Shown here: one piece after another, positions 1 through 11,707 of the stretch
Layout: the number at the start of each line of letters is the position of its first letter
Numbering within the stretch: position 1 is the first letter of the stretch
Assembly: GCA_035048815.1 (NCBI GenBank)
Contig: JAUCBN010000011.1
Location: forward strand, 22,088,001 to 22,152,000
DNA length: 64,000 nucleotides
Reading direction: 5' to 3'
Source of the DNA: Abelmoschus esculentus
Taxonomy: Eukaryota > Streptophyta > Magnoliopsida > Malvales > Malvaceae
Translations under genes and position numbers: made by a program
The notes under the pieces: generated by a model
Seen by the model: the letters and a program-made list of their open reading frames with translations, nothing else
Told to the model about the DNA's origin: nothing
Databases searched by the model: none

Positions 1-2
1 CA

Positions 3-2846
3 GCTACACATAAAAGGGAACCTAAGAGATCAACGAAAGCCGCTACCAATGCAGCTCCTAAATCTGGTTTGATCAAGGCTGAGGGACTCGAGGAGATTCA
101 TAAGCTTCAGAAACGAATCTTGGCATTGCAGACGGAAAAAGAGTTTGTTAAGGGTTCTTATGAGAGTGGGATAGCAAAGTACAGGGAAATAGATGATGAG
201 ATACAAGAATTGCAAGAGAAAGTTTACAGTTTGCAAGATGAATTTGGTGAAGGTAGGGTCATTGAAGATGATGAAGCTCGAACCATGATGATAGCAACAG
301 CTTTACAATCATGCAAAGAGACATTGACACAGATGCAGGAGAAGCAGGAGAGATCAGTCTTGGAAGCAGAAGTGGAGATGAAGAAGGTCAAGGATGCGAG
401 GGAGAAACTGGATTCTCTCAAGAACACGTTTCTCTTGAATGAGGCAAGTCAGGTACAACCATCTGATGGAGATAAATCAGGAATAGTAGCAGAAAAGTCC
501 AACATATTAGAACAGCAAGTGAGGGATGCTACCCAAAAGAAAAAGGAGCAATTTGAGGTTGGCCTTTCTGAATCTCTGACTGTAACAGAAATGGTGGAGA
601 AGGTTGATGAACTCGTGAACAAGGTAATCAGCTTAGAAAATGAGATTTCATCTCAGACAGCTCTAATCCAGAGACTAAGAGCAGAGATCGTTGAGCTTCA
701 ATCTCAGATTCAGACCTTGGAAGAGGATAAGGCAACATTGGTTGATGGAAAAAATGATTTGAAGCACAAGCTGATGGAGATAGAGGAGAAGTTTCATGGG
801 ATTCAGGATTTGAATCAGAATTTTCAAGCTCACAACAACAATCTCCAAGCTCGATTCACGGAAGCACATTGTAATCTTGATTGCCTTTCAGAGAATGTGC
901 ATAGTATGAAGCCAGATGACGACGAGTTTGAAAGAGAGAAATCTTCAGCAGAAGCCAAATCATCAAAGGATGAGGAGATTGAAGATGATGACAAAATGCC
1001 GAAGGAGGTGAAAGCAGGCCAGGAGTTCATGGTAGCTAATGCATCAGAAAGAGAGAATTCTCCATCTGAAATCAAATCCACAATAGAGTCTGAAGAACAA
1101 GAGAGGAGGAATCTCAATGCAAGTGGTGGCTTCAAAAATATGCAGTCTGCAAAACAAGCAACGGTTTTGGTCTCAGATTCATTATCAAAGGAAGAGGACT
1201 CTGTGGTTAAACTGGCTTTGCCAAGAGCATCAGAAGAGGAAAGAGAAAAACTTGTTCATTTCAATGGTTGTACAAAGGGTGAGGATGCCGAAGCAGAAAC
1301 AAGGGAGGAACTGAAATCAGAAAGGGATAATTATGCAGCTGAAGGCCAATCCACAAAAGAGTATGAAGAACAAGAGAGGAAGAATCAGCAAGCAAGTGAT
1401 GCCTGCAAAAATCAGCAGTCTGCAAAACAAGCAACGATCGTGGTTTCGGATTCATTATCAAAGGAAGAGGATTATGTGGTGCCAAAAGAATCAGAAGAGG
1501 AAGGAGACAAAATTGATCATTCTGATGGTTGTTCAATAGGTGGGAATGCAGAATCAGTAGCAAGGGAAGACATGAAATTAGAAGAGGATACAGAAGAACA
1601 TGATTCTGTTAAAACTTCTACAAATGAAGGTGTTCACCATGAAACTTGTAAGCCTTCGGAGAAATGTGAAGACTTGATAGTAGAGGACAAAGTTGATAAG
1701 CAAGCTCCTTCGCTGACAGTGGCTACTCTTTCCCAAGTCGAATCAAAAGAACAGGAAATAGGGCAAGAGGAAGAGCCAGACTGGAAGCAGTTGTTCTTGA
1801 AAGGAATGGGAGACAGAGAGAAGCATTTGTTGACAGAATATACTGCAACACTTCGGAAATACAAGGACACAAAAAAGAGGCTCGCGGAAGTAGAGGCTAA
1901 TAACCAGAGTATCCTGTTTGAGATTATGTTGCAGCTAAAGGAGTTGAAGAGCGCTAATGCAATGAAAGATGAAGATATCCGATCCTTAAATCAGAAATTA
2001 AGCCTTTTACAAATAAGAATTGGTGAAAGCAACAGTATGGATTCTAAGAAACCAATGGCGACTTCACTGCCGCTACAGGATGAAGATGTTGGACTGACAC
2101 TAGTTAACCAGTCTCCAACTATTTCAGCAATTGAAGAAAAGTTCAGGATGAACATTGATGGACTGCTAGAAGAGAACTTGGAATTCTGGTTTAGATTCAG
2201 CACTGCATTCCATGAGATACAGAAATTTGAAACTGGTGTGAAAGATTTAGTGGCTGAGGTATCAAAACTTGCGGAAAGACAAAAGCAAGAGGAGAGTACA
2301 ACTAAAAATTCTACACTAAAATCAGATGTGCGACCATTATACAAACATCTGACAGAAATACGTAATGAATTGACTCTCTGGGTGGAGAACAGTGTATTAC
2401 TGAAAGAAGAACTGAAGAAAAGGTTTTCATCTTTGTGTGAAATTGAAGAAGAAATAACAAAGGCTTTGAAAGCAAGTGCTGAAGAGGATGATTTCAGCTT
2501 CACAAGTTACCAAGCAGTGAAATTTCAAGGTGAGATTTTGAACATGAAACAAGAGAATAACAAAGTTGCAGATGAACTGCAAGCTGGGTCCGATCGTGTT
2601 ACAGCACTTCAGATTGAAATTGAGAGAAGTCTGACAAAGTTGAGTGATGATTGGGAACTTTCTGGATCAAAAATCCCTCAAAGTAGCCCTTTGCAACAGT
2701 CTCGTAGTTGGTCTGGGGTTCCTTTGAGGTCATTTATCTTTGGTGCCAAACTAAAGAAGGAAAAGACATCAATTTTATCCTATGTACACCCGACACTGCA
2801 TCGGAAGTTCAGTAGTAGTTCAAGATCAGGAAGTAGCAAGAAATAG
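3..2846 (+). CDS. NET2: NETWORKED 2 (NET2)-type actin-binding protein, 5'-truncated by the window edge
   Basis: The frame is open from the first full codon at position 3 to the TAG at 2844-2846, about 947 residues, so the real start lies upstream. NET2 proteins carry an N-terminal NAB (KIP1-like) actin-binding domain followed by long coiled coils, and decorate actin filaments, notably at the pollen and root plasma membrane. The NAB domain is missing here. The visible part begins with a Ser/Thr/Lys-rich linker, then the NET2 block starting SGLIKAEGLEEIHKLQKRIL. Glu/Lys-rich heptads run to about codon 290, an acidic low-complexity middle follows, then a second coiled coil and the conserved C-terminal region with SRSWSGVPLRSFIFG and a Ser-rich tail. 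An approximate duplication with a 273-nt (91-codon) offset lies at about 1100-1575. The convergent neighbour is the nicotinamidase gene. Family assignment is firm; which NET2 paralogue it is cannot be said. Confidence 0.9.
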   Translation, partial: ATHKREPKRSTKAATNAAPKSGLIKAEGLEEIHKLQKRILALQTEKEFVKGSYESGIAKYREIDDEIQELQEKVYSLQDEFGEGRVIEDDEARTMMIATALQSCKETLTQMQEKQERSVLEAEVEMKKVKDAREKLDSLKNTFLLNEASQVQPSDGDKSGIVAEKSNILEQQVRDATQKKKEQFEVGLSESLTVTEMVEKVDELVNKVISLENEISSQTALIQRLRAEIVELQSQIQTLEEDKATLVDGKNDLKHKLMEIEEKFHGIQDLNQNFQAHNNNLQARFTEAHCNLDCLSENVHSMKPDDDEFEREKSSAEAKSSKDEEIEDDDKMPKEVKAGQEFMVANASERENSPSEIKSTIESEEQERRNLNASGGFKNMQSAKQATVLVSDSLSKEEDSVVKLALPRASEEEREKLVHFNGCTKGEDAEAETREELKSERDNYAAEGQSTKEYEEQERKNQQASDACKNQQSAKQATIVVSDSLSKEEDYVVPKESEEEGDKIDHSDGCSIGGNAESVAREDMKLEEDTEEHDSVKTSTNEGVHHETCKPSEKCEDLIVEDKVDKQAPSLTVATLSQVESKEQEIGQEEEPDWKQLFLKGMGDREKHLLTEYTATLRKYKDTKKRLAEVEANNQSILFEIMLQLKELKSANAMKDEDIRSLNQKLSLLQIRIGESNSMDSKKPMATSLPLQDEDVGLTLVNQSPTISAIEEKFRMNIDGLLEENLEFWFRFSTAFHEIQKFETGVKDLVAEVSKLAERQKQEESTTKNSTLKSDVRPLYKHLTEIRNELTLWVENSVLLKEELKKRFSSLCEIEEEITKALKASAEEDDFSFTSYQAVKFQGEILNMKQENNKVADELQAGSDRVTALQIEIERSLTKLSDDWELSGSKIPQSSPLQQSRSWSGVPLRSFIFGAKLKKEKTSILSYVHPTLHRKFSSSSRSGSSKK

Positions 2847-3700
2847 GTAAACAGATTGGTTGCCCGTGTTAAGGTTATACTATAAAGTTTTTCCTCCATT
2901 TTCTCAAAGTTGATTTCTTCCTTTTTAGTGATACTCTCACAGAACGCAGCATTTTACTTTTCTCATTTTGTTTGTGAACTGTGAAAATCATGTTTTCTGT
3001 TGGCTGTATAGGTGTTTGATTTCATAGTCTATACTTACGAACATGGTAGGAAAAATCATTTATTTGTATCCTTCATTCTGAAAATTACTAAAAGCTTTAG
3101 CAAATTGCTTTACATTTTCCGGTTTAAGCCTTCATCGGTAAAAGGCTTCAACTTTTAAGTGCTAGTAAGGAAATATGAAACACAAGGAAACAGATAGATG
3201 CCTTGTGATTCTGCAAAACCATCTCTTTGACATCATAGATACTGTTAGACACACACAATTTGGTATGGGAGAACTGCAGTCTGCAGTCTCCAACATATTC
3301 CTAATTCATGTCCACAAAAGGAACAAGGTCTTCTTTATTTCCCCGGAAGAAAGAAGGAGCAGATAAAAGGTTGGATTGAGTTCAAGATTGTTATGGTTTT
3401 CAATACAAAATCCCTTAAAATATAAAATGAAGTGCATTCTTCAGTCTATGTAGCTAGGTAATGAAGAGAAAAGCAAACAGATATCATTTTTATGTTACTC
3501 GGATGTGAGTGTCGGATAGAAGTGTGTGTGTTTAAGTTTTTCTTATATTTCCATGTATTTATATAGTCCTTAGAGGATTATATCTTCATACCCATATCTT
3601 AATATGGGTTAAACAGTGTCAAACAAAGTAATTTCAAGAAGCTTCAATTCACATACAGTACCCATTTGCAGCAGTCTTAGATGTCTTATGAACAAGTCTC
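2847..3700. other. 3' flank between convergent NET2 and nicotinamidase genes
   Basis: About 850 bp separate the two stop codons. T-rich sequence directly after the NET2 stop (about 2850-3100) looks like its 3' UTR. The part nearest 3701 should hold the nicotinamidase 3' UTR. I see no further gene; short open frames here have no recognisable content. Confidence 0.6.
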
Positions 3701-5129
3701 TTATTTAGCAGCAAATGAGACCTCAGATACAATCCTGGCACCCCTTCCCTTAGCCATGTACAGACCTATGTGATGCATAAGATCCTGCCACCAGAATTTT
3801 TTCCCCAAAAGTGCTTCTATCAATAAGGAAACTAGCATAATGCTTTAAAATGAAAGAAAATCTTTGCAGACAATGTTAAGAGATCTAAAATTCAGAAGAA
3901 GAAATGGTTGATTTATACACAAGTGAAACTCAGAAGACAGTCAAGTCAGCAACTTCCAATTCTAAGAGCTATGTTGTTAGCAAAGATTTCATTACTATAA
4001 AACACATTGATCCTAATGTACAAGGAAAGTAAAACATATAGAAGGATTAAAGAAGCAACACAATACGGCAAATAATAAGACATTGGGTGGCAACAGTGGC
4101 TTTGAACATAGATATTGAACCAAAAACAAGGGCATCAGAGATTTCGAATTACCTGTGGATGAGCCAGAGCACCATCAATACCTTCGGCAACATGAACAGG
4201 AAGATCATAAGTAGCACAAGCACCGGAGTAGACTATCACGTCCTCGAGTGGGGTAAGCATCTGGTGATTTCGAGCAGAGAGGGCGGAACATACAAAATCC
4301 AACACACATATGTCCGTACATATGCCAACAACCAGTATCTTCAAAATCCAAACAAGATAGGTGAGATTAAACCGAAAATCTTATACTGCAAATCCACATG
4401 GTAAGTCTTTCCCATCCCATGTATGCCAAAACAAAAGAGCAATCATAAAACTGATCTGCTGTCTCTTTTTAACTGTTAAAAAACATACTTACAGCTTTAA
4501 TCTGATTCTTTTTAACCCAATCAACAAACAAATTGGAACCATCTTTGTCAACTGAACCAAGGAAACCGTCAATGCAATCTTTGTGTCTAAGCGTTGCATT
4601 AGCCTCGTTCTGAAGCCATTGGAGATCTAATCACAGAAACCATTGAATTCATTTAAACTTACATATATGTATAGGAATTAGGAATATGACAGAATAAGTA
4701 TCCGTAAAATGGTACCAGGAACCAATCTCGCTTCCTCAGTTCCAGCGATGCAATGAGGAGGATATGGAGGCTCGGGAATATCCGGATGATGGGTATCAAG
4801 GAAAGCAAAGACAGGCCATTGTTTCTCACAGAAGAGCTTGGCTAGTCTCACGGATTCTTGGACCATACAAGATATCTGTTTGTTGGGTTCCATTGGAGCC
4901 TGTATAAACCATTAACGAACCCAGATGATCTGACTATGGATCCAATTCCAAAACATAACAGAACTGATGAATCATGGTTACCACTTACCAGATTCCCTGC
5001 ACCAACAGTGCAGAAGCCATTAACAATATCAACAAGAACAAGACCAGTCTTTTGATCCTGAGAAAGCAGCAACGAGGTTTGTTCCACTGGAAGCTCCTTC
5101 TTCAACAGATCAACCGTAGGAGACACCAT
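3701..5129 (-). CDS. NIC1: Nicotinamidase (isochorismatase-fold), NIC1-type, five exons
   Basis: Exons on the minus strand: 5129-4989, 4899-4716, 4626-4493, 4338-4153 and 3784-3701. All have GT..AG borders, and they sum to 729 nt (242 aa plus stop). The enzyme hydrolyses nicotinamide to nicotinate and ammonia in NAD salvage. The expected isochorismatase-fold residues are present: Asp34 in LVLVDIVNGF, Lys124 in RHKDCI, and nucleophile Cys164 in VGICTDICV. Metal-site candidates are Asp82 and His84 in FLDTHHPD, and His96. The length matches Arabidopsis NIC1 (about 244 aa) better than the shorter NIC2/NIC3. The start ATG at 5129 is followed by a plausible N-terminus leading directly into the catalytic core. 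No organelle signal is evident, so it is probably cytosolic. The model is intact, with every key residue kept. Confidence 0.92.
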
Positions 5130-8100
5130 GTTTTTTGACCCAAAGGGAAGAATTAAGAATATAGATATTTGTGTTTGCTTCTGCAGCCATTCACTTTAAA
5201 CACGGCGTTGAAGGACAGGCACAAAGGTTCGATGGCTACAGTTGGTCAAGTAAAACCAATTGACCATAAATAAAATATGGGTAAACGACTCAAGTAGGGA
5301 CTCAAGTATAAATAAATATTATTTTGGTCACTATCTTCCAATATTTATATTAAATCTTTATTATATTTTTATAAAAATATTGTTTAATTAATTGAATATT
5401 TTACTATTTTGTAATATTTAATGATTATTTTATTATATTGATAAATTTAATGGTATTTTTGAATTATTAAAATAATTATTTTTTTATAATTTAAAAATAA
5501 TGGGCCGAAGTGGATTTTTGGTGAAGTTAGTTAAGTCGATAACTCTTATTTTATAATCAAAATTTTATTAAAACCTTTTAATTTATAAAATTTGAGTTGT
5601 TCTAGTTTTTATTTAAATTAATTATAAATATTTATAATCTTATGATAATTATCGTTTTCAATTTAAATAATTTTTATAACTATATATAATATATATTTTT
5701 TATTTTTGATATATATATTAAATAAAAAATCATTTAAATTTAAAAATTATCTATTAAATATTAAAGATTTTAAATTATTTAAATTTTCTTTTACAATTTA
5801 TGATCTTATGCAGATTTTCCGATAAATATTCCATAATATTATTGTGGGTGGGTGCAACAAAATAGTAAAAACTCAGTCCCAGCGGGAAAACTGAGATCCA
5901 ATTTGTTTGGAGAAAAATTATCAGGTCAATCATGTTCATCACGTCATCTATGATCTCAATTAATCAGGATCGTTGATTTTAATTTTTTTCCAAGTGAATC
6001 ATTATCTCTTTTCTACATGGATTTAGTAGATGGTAGTTATTAGATGATTATTTAAAGATCAACAGTCCTGATTGTTTGGACTATAAATGACGTGGTGAAC
6101 AAAATTCACCTAATAATTTCTGTAGTCTGACGTGGTGAACAAAACTCTTACTCTTGTAACTGGGTGAGAATTAGTTTAACTTCTTTATCACTTATTGTTT
6201 GAATTTGTGTAATAATATTTTGGGAGAGTTTTTAGATGAATAAAATAAATTTCATTTATAAAAAAATATTTATATATTTTATTAATTTAATATTAATTTT
6301 AAAATATTTAATAAACTTAATTGTTCATATTTATAAATTCTATTAATTTAATTATAATTTTAAATTAAAAATATTTAAAAATACAGAGAAAACCTCAAAC
6401 AAACATAACAATTTAATTATGATTTTGTAAACGGATAAAAATAATACTGAAAAGGTTTGTACTATTCCTTTCTTCGTAGAAAATCACGTCACAGATGCCT
6501 TTGCTGAATGATAAGAGGAATGATAGAGATGAAAATAGATCAAAGTTAGATCGGATTTATAAAGTTTAAATCTAATTTAATTAATAATTGTTTTTTATAA
6601 AAAAATTAAGTTTAAATTCAAGCTCGATTACATAAATTTAAATTTGATCCAATAGAATATCTAAAATTCAAATTCAAAAATCCAAACTCAAGTATTTTTT
6701 TTAAAGTTACAATTCAAACAAATATCTTTAAATAAAATATAATTTTTATCAAACAAATGTATTTAAATTAATAATATAGACAAATCTCAATAAATATTAT
6801 AATCCTATATAAAATAAATTAAAATGATAATTTAAACTATAATTAAAAAACTCAACAACAAATAAATTATTTTTATAGAAACTACTATTATTTTACTACT
6901 CTACTAACATAATTACTTTATAAATCACAATTATAAAATATATAATAAATATTACAATTCAATCAAACAAATTAAAAATAATATAATCGAAATGTTTAAT
7001 CCATTAACATTTGACATAAAAAATTTAGCCATCAAGCTTTCATTGTTTCACTAAAGCTCAATAAAAGCCTATAAAATAAGAAAAACATAGATAAAATTGT
7101 AGAAGATATTGATCATCTAAAATATTAATCGATATAAATTTAATTGAAATTTTAATATGTATATATATATATATATATTGTTGGTTAAATAGATTGCAAA
7201 ACAGGGCGTTAACACTGACAAGTAATAATAAAGAATAAATAAGAACAAAAAATAAATTGTGTCGTGGTATGGAGGTCACTGCCTTAGAAACAATTCGTCC
7301 CGATGTATCGATGCTTTAGGCGGTTGTCCCCCTAAGGTTAACACGATCACTCCAAACGATGTACACCCAAAGTTTGGAGTGGACTACGACGATAGTGATC
7401 GTCTAATCTAAAAGGAAGAACTCAACTTTTGTGAATAAAACTCTCAAATTTCACAAAGAAAGCATAAAGCTTTTTCTGACTGGTGATTGAAAAATGAGAA
7501 GTGAAACCTCTTATTTATAGGTTTAAATATATAAAGGTTATTTGAGTCTAAGACAGTCAAAGATCGGTCAACAATTGACTCGATTGAGCTCAAATAAAGC
7601 TTGAACTTAATTCGAATTCTTATCGAATCGAGTCAAACCAAACTGAACTTAACACTACTCGAACTCGACTCGACTCGTTTACACCCTACTCTTAACAATT
7701 AGCCAAGCAACGTTATTCGCATTAATTTATCATATGGAGAGAGAAGTTTCTTGCAATTACATTAAGATATTCAATAAAGTGTTATTGATTTGATTCTTTC
7801 CTTACGTTGTTGATATGTACATATGTCTTCGAAATAGATGATAAAGAAAGGAATTTGGGTACGTAATTATAACAACATTAATATGAAATCTAGAGAATGA
7901 GTGCTACTCACTTTAGACGGATAAAATTCTTTGAGAAAACGATCAAAAGATAAAATTTTAATTTTTCAAGAGTTAATTGAAAAAAATAATAGTGAAATAA
8001 TATTTTATAGATTATTTAAATAATTTATTACTTTTGAATTATGTTATATCACCTTTCTATTAAAATTTAACGATAACAAACGTTTTAATGACCAAAAGTT

Positions 8101-8296
8101 TCAAAAAACATAAATGATTTTATCGGTTTTTTTAATTAATGACCAAATTTATACTAAAAAAATGACTATTCATATTTTTATTTTTAAATTTAAATGTTAT
8201 AAAAATCACATTGTAAATAAATAAAATTTAAAAAAACTCATAATACATAATCCAAACATAAAAATTAGTGATTTAAAATTAATTTTAATATATATA
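5130..8296. other. AT-rich intergenic region
   Basis: The first 100-200 bp upstream of 5129 should hold the nicotinamidase promoter and 5' UTR. Most of the rest is AT-rich without coding potential. An inverted-repeat element lies at 5912-6120, and there is a short (TA)n tract near 7159-7180. A less AT-rich island at about 7190-7690 ends in a run of GACTC/CGAACTCGACTCG-like words and CACCCTA (7682-7688), which resembles one terminus of a hAT-like element, but no partner terminus was found. I cannot assign that island to a known gene. Confidence 0.5.
5912..6120. mobile_element. Inverted-repeat (MITE-like) element, diverged
   Basis: The left arm (about 5912-5980) and the reverse complement of the right arm (about 6052-6120) align over roughly 70 bp. 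Shared words include TCACGTCATCTAT against CCACGTCATTTAT, and AATCAGGATCGTTGAT against AATCAGGACTGTTGAT. The spacer is about 70 bp. A clean target-site duplication could not be read, so the family is open. Part of the right arm (ACGTGGTGAACAAAA) occurs again just outside, at about 6130-6146, suggesting a nested or partial second copy. Confidence 0.55.
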
Positions 8297-8301
8297 TATA
8301 T
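8297..8301. repeat. Target-site duplication of element A, left (TATAT)
   Basis: TATAT directly precedes the TG of the 5' LTR and is repeated directly after the CA of the 3' LTR. The site is in a TA run, so its information content is low. Confidence 0.75.
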
Positions 8302-9425
8302 TGTAATAACCCATTAGACAAAAAAACAAATCCACTAACCATGCCCAATACACCCCAAACCCATAAATAATAAACCCAAAGCCCAGAAAATAAACCCTAA
8401 TGATAAACCTAACTAAACCCTAACCCTTCAGCCACCATGCCGACGACGCCTCTAACCTTTGCACTTCCAGATCAGCGCGCGTGACCACCACGCGCGCCTC
8501 TATTGGCTCAAACGGCCGACCACCGCCCGATTCACGTGCTCCACCGCCCAACGTCCTCTCAATCTGCAAAAACAAGGAGAAATAATTAGATCTAATATAT
8601 TAGGCTAAGATAGGATAAAAATCCTTTCTTTTGTAATATGACAGGATTGTAAAATGGGTATAAATACCCCTTGAAATCGCATGTATCACCGGTTGGAAAC
8701 CGGTCAAAGAAAATGAATCAAAGGCCACATTTCTGAATCTAAAATCAGTCAAGAGGAAGTATCATACAAATCACAGCGAAACCGAGAGAAGGGAAGAGAG
8801 ATCGGAGAAAATAAAGAGGTATAAAACATAAGAAATTTCGAAACTTCCCCTTTAGATCTAGGCTTGTACACGCTTCAGTTCGAAAATCCAGCACCGGATT
8901 CGTGTTCTCCACGTTGAGCCCAATCGGAAAGTAGGAGTCTTTCGTCCTTCCGACTACCGGTGCGACGGTCGGCGGCCGTGTGCGGTGGTCGGAACGTCTC
9001 TGGCCGCCCGATCTTCAGAGAGCTCTCCAAGCTCTATTTTCTCAAAGGAGCTGAAGAAGGAATAAATGGTTATGAAAGCAAAAAAAAATAAAAGGGTATA
9101 TATATACGTCTGGCAAAATGGCACCGTTTTGGTGCTGGTTCATCAGGCCCAAAACGGTGCCGTTTAGCACCTAGAGCCCGAACTGACCCGTACGCTTAAC
9201 CTGAAAAAAGGGGTAAATCATGCATTCGGTCCCTGCATTTCCAGCTAGTTCCTACCGTGACCTCCCAGTTTGCTTCAGACTTTAATTTGGTCACTGTTTT
9301 TTTAAAATTAAGCATTATATTTTTGTTTTCTTTCAATTTTACCCCTTATATCCTTATTTCATTATATTTTAACCCCCAAATGTTTATTATCTTGTAGCTT
9401 GACCCCTGGAAATAAGCTATTATCA

Positions 9426-9459
<34 letters not shown>

Positions 9460-9727
9460 TTCATATTATCATTATGATTATTATTATTTAATGTTACTAA
9501 CTACTTTTATTTCAGATTTAATAACGAATTAATATTTTTGATCGTATAAAATATTATGTAACCGACAAGTGCCGATTTCGGGCGTTGTAGGGGTGCTCAC
9601 CCTTCCCTATGCGTAACAGACTCCCGGATCCAACTCTGGTTCGTAGACGCATATTTTGGTTTTCCAATCGCACCCGGTACAAAAAATCGATTGGTGGCGA
9701 CTCCCCGGACGAATTCCGGTGATTACA
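8302..9727 (+). repeat. 5' LTR of element A (1426 bp)
   Basis: TG..CA ends; nearly identical to 17197-18640 apart from scattered substitutions and an 18-bp length difference. It carries a TATA box (8659-8666), an (ATT)n tract (about 9427-9460), and a PBS-like TGGCGACTCC inside its last 35 bp (9695-9704). Confidence 0.92.
8659..8666 (+). promoter_or_regulatory. TATA box of the element A 5' LTR
   Basis: TATAAATA, conserved at the equivalent position in the 3' LTR (17553-17560). Retroelement LTRs drive transcription from such a U3 promoter; the start site is presumably about 30 bp downstream. Confidence 0.65.
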
Positions 9728-9729
9728 GC

Positions 9730-9748
9730 TGGCGACTCTATTGGGGAC
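9730..9748 (+). other. Primer-binding site of element A
   Basis: TGGCGACTCTATTGGGGAC starts 2 bp after the LTR end. The TGG start fits pairing with a tRNA 3' CCA. The same word, better preserved, follows the LTR at 61782. In Tat/Ogre elements this type of site is usually assigned to tRNA-Arg; that assignment here is from family knowledge. Confidence 0.75.
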
Positions 9749-10933
9749 TATATTTTGAGAGTCAAGCCTCAATCCGGTTACATTTTATTTAACAATCGAA
9801 AATATAAATTCGATTATTTTTATTTATTTTTATTATTATTATTTTTCGTTTTATTATTTTAAATATTTTTTCTAATATGTTTTTAAATGTTTTTTCAGGA
9901 CCCTTCATCCCATAAGCCCTCAACCCGGGCTCGTCCAAATTAAGTGGGAGCATGAAACCACTCCTTCGTGAGGTTATGCCTCCGTGTAGGATGATGAATT
10001 GCTTTCGGGATACTTTTCCCTCTGTCTTCGTGAAACCTATGTCTCCGCATAGACTTAGAGAAAAGTATCCCCTGAATTAAATTTATTATCCTTAGTAGGG
10101 TAATAAGTTTCGTTCGGGTACCTTCTAGAACTACACCAAATGTAGTAAGCCTTAGAAGCCCGCCTTTAGAGTCGTCATGCCGAATCTCTGTCCAATTAGA
10201 GGGTCACCTTGTAGGGTTTTTTCTTTCAAAAAGAGAGCGAGTGTAGAGGATGTTTACTTTTATTTGCGCTCGTTATTTCATGCTATTTAATCCTTGTTAT
10301 TTATTTTCATAATATAATATGTCGTATTCATATTCATGCATCATAAAACATGGACGTTTTGTCTAATTCGATATAGACATGTTTGCATATTTGTTTCTCA
10401 TTTTTTATTCGAATTTCTATTTTCATTTTATAAAAGAGATGTTGATAAAAGTACAACCGTTAAAAAGGTTTAGTCACACAAGAAATGCTTTCTCGATAAA
10501 GTAAGGGGCAACGGAATGGATTCCACTGATGACGTCACGAGAACATAGTTCGAGATAATTCGTTCCAGAAATAATGGAAGGCTCACCTTGACCAGACGCA
10601 GGATTAAATTCGTATCTCGATCAAAGCCCCGAAGTAAGTTCAAGAGATGACCGCATATCTATTGTTCAAGCCCAAATTTTTATTTGGGGCAAGAAGCCGA
10701 CATTGTTTCCTCAGGAAATCAAGATTTCAAAGATGAAGGATAAGCATCACATGTAAAACAAGACTCACCTTATGTAGAGAAAGCTTCGTTCTGACTTGAA
10801 CTTCCTTTCCAAAGTTGTACTGAATCAACACCTTTTTATATTCCGCAGTACTTTGCATAACATAACATCATTCTAGTTGCATCAAGCATAACATTTTGCA
10901 TCATTATTATCATGATTCTAATATCAAAGGGGC
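9749..10933 (+). other. Untranslated leader of element A
   Basis: Between the PBS and the first recognisable gag remnant I see no coding sequence. Words such as GTGGGAGCATGAAACC, TGCCTCCGTGTAGG and TTTTCATTTTATAAAAG resemble the long leader after the PBS in the 61.8-kb element (there TTCGTGGGGTCTTTACCTCC). The leader of this family is therefore long and diverged but recognisable. Confidence 0.5.
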
Positions 10934-11660
10934 ATGTCTCTTGCAATAATTCAGACACCTGTTAAGATGCAACATCCTTATTTTACAAGAAGCAAGGATG
11001 AAAACATGGAACAAAGGCTGATGAAACTGGAGAAAATTTGCGAAGACGTCAAACAAGATATCGAAAACAAGCTGGAAAAGATGCAACTAAACACTCACGT
11101 GTACGTTTCGCAGTCACATGATGACCTGATCAGAAGAATGGCCAAGATGTTGACCGAGAGGGATTTCGAAAGGCAGAAAGAGAACTCGCGTGCAATGGTC
11201 AAAGGCTCAACCCTTGAGTCGATCGAAACCCTTACAGCAGAAATGGAAATGACCAAACAAGGGTTTGAAAGAAGATACGTTGATCTGGAAAAGCGGATGT
11301 CAGCAATAGAAAATGAAAGGAACCAGGTGAAGTTTGGGTTACGATCCCTAGAACAAGAAATAAAAAGGCTGATGAAGGGCAAAAATAAAGCCGAAGAAGA
11401 CTGGGGTGATCTGCAAGACAATCATAAATATGTGGGTATCAAGAAGTCCTCTATTGATCAAAAAGTTGAAGTCCAGAAGAAAGCTGATTACTGGGAAAAG
11501 AAATTTAAAGTTGCATAGACATAACAAGTCCTTATGCAAAAAGAGTTTGCCCGCAACAAATCTGAGAACATCAGTCTGAAAGAGCGAATGGTGGAGCTAG
11601 AAAAAACCTTAGAGGGACACCATAACCGAGACTTTGCGGTTGGCGCGAAAGCAAATATAA
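10934..11660 (+). pseudogene. Gag coiled-coil remnant of element A
   Basis: An open frame of 194 codons (10934-11518) starts MSLAIIQTPVKM and contains PYFTRSKDENMEQRLMKLE followed by Lys/Glu-rich heptads. Two stops (about 11516-11525) interrupt it, and a homologous coiled coil continues to about 11660 (SLKERMVELEKTLEGH). The pattern KGKNKAEEDW...ADYWEKKF matches the coiled-coil tail that follows the DUF7745-type domain in cotton Tat-like elements. The globular gag domain itself is absent, so the part between leader and coil has been lost. Confidence 0.65.
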
Positions 11661-11707
11661 ATTTTCCAAAAGTGAAATTAAGCTAGAAGACAAGCGCAGA
11701 AGAAAGG

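Noticed and set aside
224..2503. Several open frames on the minus strand and other frames within NET2
   Set aside because: They are shadows of a long Glu/Lys-rich coding frame and have no family content.
3175..3366. A 63-codon open frame between the convergent genes
   Set aside because: No recognisable content; lies in 3' flanking DNA.
4087..5055. Plus-strand open frames across the nicotinamidase exons
   Set aside because: They run through splice sites of a well-supported minus-strand gene.
7190..7690. A possible gene or complete hAT element in the less AT-rich island
   Set aside because: Only one CACCCTA-type end is visible and there is no coding signature.
8395..8430. CTAAACCCTAACCC-like words resembling telomere repeats (also near 17300 and 59510)
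   Set aside because: Only one or two units occur, and they are a fixed part of the LTR sequence.
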